Shown: piece by piece, positions 61,325 through 64,000 of the stretch | Layout of the letters: each line of letters opens with the position of its first letter | How positions within the stretch are numbered: position 1 is the stretch's first letter | From: Ceratotherium simum simum | Lineage: Eukaryota; Chordata; Mammalia; Perissodactyla; Rhinocerotidae | Direction: 5' to 3' | Assembly: GCF_000283155.1 (NCBI RefSeq) | Contig: NW_004454159.1 | Coordinates: 22,271,431 to 22,335,430 of the forward strand | DNA: 64,000 bases | Program-made: the position numbers and the translations under genes | Notes under the pieces: model-generated | Told to the model about the DNA's origin: nothing | The model's input: only the letters and a program-made list of their open reading frames with translations | Databases searched by the model: none

Positions 61325-61425
61325 GTGGTCCACTACAGGAGCCACTAGCTACATGTGGCTACTGAGCACTGCAAGTGTGGCTACTCTGAGTTAAGAATAA
61401 AATACACCCCAATTTCCAAAGAGCT
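61325..61425. mobile_element. Partial Charlie-type MITE, same family as 26881-27094
   Basis: 'gagccactagctacatgtgg' and 'ctactgagcactgcaagtgt' match the internal part of the element at 26881-27094 in the same orientation. Both termini are missing or unrecognisable. Confidence 0.65.
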
Positions 61426-62210
61426 TAAAAAAAAAGAATGCAAAGAATCTAGTTAATGATTTTTTTTTTGCATTGATTACAAGGGGAAATGCTAATATTC
61501 TGGATATACTGGGTTAAGTAAAATATATTATTAAAATTAATTTCACCTGTTCCCTTTGATTTTCCTTAGTGTGCCTACTAGAAAATTTGAAATTACCTAT
61601 GTTGTTCGCATTCATGGATCCTAGTATTTCTATCAGCCAGTTCTGGTCTGAGCGGTCATAAGACAACACTTGGGGAGAAAACCTGGGAAGGAGGCTGCCT
61701 GGGGGGCAGGTGGGCGAGGGGGAGAAGTAACTGTGAAGGGGGGGAGGAGAGACAACACACAGGGGAGCCTGAGAGGGGCTATGAAGAGAGAGCAGAGGCT
61801 GGCGACGTGTCTGCCTCCTGAAGAGTGCCTGCCTGCTGGATTCATTTGCAGCAGAGAGACCACAACATAAAGGCCAAAATAACAAAAATAATTGCATCAC
61901 GAATAAATGAGAAGCAGCCTGTGGTTTGCAGTGAGCCATGCTCTGCTGGGGACCAGACCAACTAGTCAGCCTGGTCTCCACCCCATCTGCGGCTAGTCAT
62001 TTGGTCACTCTACCGTCTCATCTGCAAAGCGGGGACTGAGATGAACTGCTCTGCCTGTGTGTCCCCCTTACTCTGGCAACTATGTCTCTGGAAGCTTGAA
62101 GTGCTCTAAACACCCCGAGGGAGGGAGGAAAGGGCTAAGGAAGTAGACACATTCGTGACCAGAGTTTTGAAAGGACACGTGTGCAGAATGAATCCTTCAT
62201 ACTTCCTTTT
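61426..62210. other. Non-coding stretch, purine-rich in the middle
   Basis: About 61670-61790 is G/A-rich ('gaaggggggggaggagagac'). The long frames on both strands here (up to 155 codons, minus, 61514-61981) are low-complexity Ser/Pro/Leu- or Gly/Arg-rich products of that composition, not genes. Confidence 0.45.
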
Positions 62211-62214
62211 TCAT

Positions 62215-62345
62215 AAAACCTCTCTCACTTATTTAAATTATTTATTAGCCTCCTTCCTGGTTAGAAATAAGCTAGATGGAAGTGCCATGAGCCCAGGAAC
62301 CACATCTGTACGGAGCCCAGGCCCAAAATAAATGTCTGTGGATGG
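62215..62345 (+). mobile_element. L2-like 3' fragment, plus orientation
   Basis: 'aagtgccatgagcccaggaa' and 'cccaaaataaatgtctgtgg' resemble the L2 3' end. Weak match. Confidence 0.35.
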
Positions 62346-62715
62346 GTCCAGATGGAGAACCTGCAGTCATTTTTGTTGCTGAGTATCTGCTGAGTTCAAG
62401 TTTCCAGGTGCGTAAACCACTCAGGAACAAGCCAGGAACTCACACAGAGATGGTCAGGCAGTAGTGCTGTACGGCTCTAACGATGTTATCCTCTCTGCGT
62501 GTGAAAGAGTCATGACAGGTGACGGAGGACAGTGAGCTGAGACCCTCCCAGCCCCACTCTGCTCCCGCGCTGGAAACATTCCAGGAGGCTCTTGCGACAG
62601 AAGCAGCCACTTGACCGACTTTCAACAGGGAAGCTGAAGGCTGAGGGAAGTCAGGACTAACAAAGGCTCGGAATTTCACTGGCACAGGTCTCATGCTTAG
62701 CTTCTAAGATGAATG
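62346..62715. other. Non-coding stretch without recognised genes
   Basis: Slightly GC-richer. The minus-strand frame at 62440-62694 lacks any recognised feature. Confidence 0.35.
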
Positions 62716-62719
62716 AGCA

Positions 62720-62960
62720 TGGAGGCAGCGTGAAGCAGCAGTGATGCAGATCTGGGTTCTGCATTTAATTCCACTCTCACCACTTGGCAGCTGGGAGACA
62801 GGGTAAATTCCTTCTCTGAACCTCATTCTCCACAGCTTAAAACAAGGCTCACAGTGCACGTTTTAGAAGGCTGGTTAGCTATAATGTACTTTTCAAAAAG
62901 CATTAGCTCATGGTAAATACTCAATATGTGGTTTCATGTGATACCTAGTAAACACTGAAC
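62720..62960 (+). repeat. MIR SINE, plus orientation
   Basis: 'gcagatctgggttctgcatt', 'accacttggcagctgggaga', 'tctctgaacctcattctcca' and 'tggtaaatactcaatatgtg' run in MIR order. Confidence 0.75.
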
Positions 62961-63655
62961 AATGGCTATTATCTTTCTTCCGGATTATGGCTTTTAAACA
63001 AGGTTTTTAACTTGGAATCTATGGAGCCCCAGGAAATCCACAGATGGGCTTCCACGTATCCTTGAAGCCCCTGAACTCAAATACAAAGTGGTTTGTGTGT
63101 GTGTGCACATCTTTTTCTCTAAGGAAAAAATCCATAGCTTTCATCAGAACCTCAAAAGGCTCTCAGACTGAAAACAGGTTAAGAAACATTGAGCTTCTGT
63201 GGCTTCCAAAGTGTTTAGCTCATTTTATGCACCTACGCAATAACTTTCTGAGTGATCCTCAGAACTAAGCCTTTTCTATGCCTTTCCAAGAGGCCTACGT
63301 TTTATATACCACAGTACAACCTCCATAGGAGGCCTATATTATCTGGCAACATCAGAATCACTTGGAATATAACTGGAATTTCTAAGGTAGAAATTCATAT
63401 TAATGTCAACTATAGTCCTGGAGTCCTTATCTCTTTAAATATATCTTTTTCCGTAGTCTTTTTGACATAATTGATGGCCAAGGGAGGCAGCTGGAATGTT
63501 TTATTCTTAGGAGGTAGTCACTTCATTTTAGAACAACAACAAAAAAATCATAATGGATGAACTGGAAGAGCCCAGTTGAAGACTGATTCTATTCCTCAAC
63601 AACCCAGATGAGTGTCTGGCAGCTCCACAATCTCCAGGAAGAGGGAGCTTACTGG
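62961..63655. other. Non-coding stretch without recognised genes
   Basis: Unique sequence with short unsupported plus frames (63044-63268, 63252-63470). Confidence 0.4.
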
Positions 63656-63659
63656 CAGG

Positions 63660-63835
63660 CAAGCCCCCTCAACTCTTTAAATAAATCTTAGTTTCCTCAT
63701 ATGGAGAAAAAGGATGATAATGATAATACCTCCTTCCTGGGGCTGCTGTGAGAATTAAATAAGGAAATAATTGTAAGGCATCTGGTAAGCACCCAACACA
63801 GAATAAGTGCCTCATAAATATTAACTATTAAATAT
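63660..63835 (+). repeat. MIR SINE, plus orientation
   Basis: 'cttagtttcctcatatggag', 'aatgataatacctccttcct', 'tgctgtgagaattaaataag' and 'agtgcctcataaatatt' match the MIR 3' half. Confidence 0.85.
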
Positions 63836-64000
63836 CCTCTTTATGGTAGGAAGAAAAATTATTCCTCATCTGATCTCTGAGCCATAGATTCTAGCCTCGA
63901 GATTGATTTTGGGCCACTGGTACTTTTCAGCCTCTTTCTTCAGTAGCTCTTAGCGACCAAGGAGGAAACAAGTAACACCAACTGTTGGGAAAACCCTTGA

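Noticed and set aside
61514..61981. 155-codon minus-strand open frame
   Set aside because: Low-complexity Ser/Pro/Leu peptide opposite a G/A-rich tract, with competing open frames on both strands; no domain, splice site or family resemblance.

Overview
This window reads as ordinary mammalian nuclear DNA: AT-rich, with long non-coding stretches, decayed MIR, L2, L1M and hAT-type fossils, and many microsatellites. Five tRNA-derived SINEs carry the 'GGCCGGCC…GTTAAGTGCGC…GGTTCGGATCC' head and the 'GGAAGATT(A/G)GC…TTAGCTCAGGGC' tail of the equine repetitive element (ERE) superfamily. That places the source in Perissodactyla (horses, rhinoceroses, tapirs). None of the copies looks like the young horse ERE1 type, so a rhinoceros or tapir is as plausible as an equid; this finer placement is inference from memory.

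Only one convincing protein-coding gene is present: an intact single-exon seven-transmembrane receptor on the minus strand at 9536-10510. Its GN motif in TM1, GCK motif at the top of TM3, paired extracellular cysteines, glycosylated second loop and SPF motif in TM7 fit the V1R vomeronasal receptor family. Its divergence from the usual V1R signature in TM3, and its acidic third intracellular loop, make the single-copy 'ancient V1R' (ancV1R) the best candidate. The start is the ATG at 10508-10510; an in-frame upstream stop with no intervening ATG supports it.

Layout: 1-9.5 kb, non-coding with a 191-bp TA-flanked MITE, MIR and L2 pieces, microsatellites and a MER5A. 9.5-10.5 kb, the receptor gene. 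10.5-16 kb, upstream flank with purine-rich and AT-rich simple repeats, MIRs and a repeat-free stretch (14.4-14.8 kb). 16.2-21.4 kb, a repeat cluster: an ERE SINE, plus-strand L2, and a 5'-truncated L1 whose 5' junction was later hit by another ERE SINE. 21.4-36 kb, mostly unique sequence plus MIR, a minus-strand L2 split by a Charlie-like MITE, an L1M piece and a second L1 3' tail. 36-53.5 kb, an ERE SINE, a MER20, MIRs, L2s and two ERE SINEs inserted back to back at one target. 53.5-64 kb, long L2 pieces, simple repeats, MIRs and a repeat-poor stretch (59.0-60.0 kb) that could be conserved regulatory DNA.

No operons, CRISPR arrays, rRNA or tRNA genes, or viral genomes were seen, and no new multi-gene system. 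Repeat family names come from recognising consensus motifs by eye, and repeat boundaries are approximate unless target-site duplications are given.
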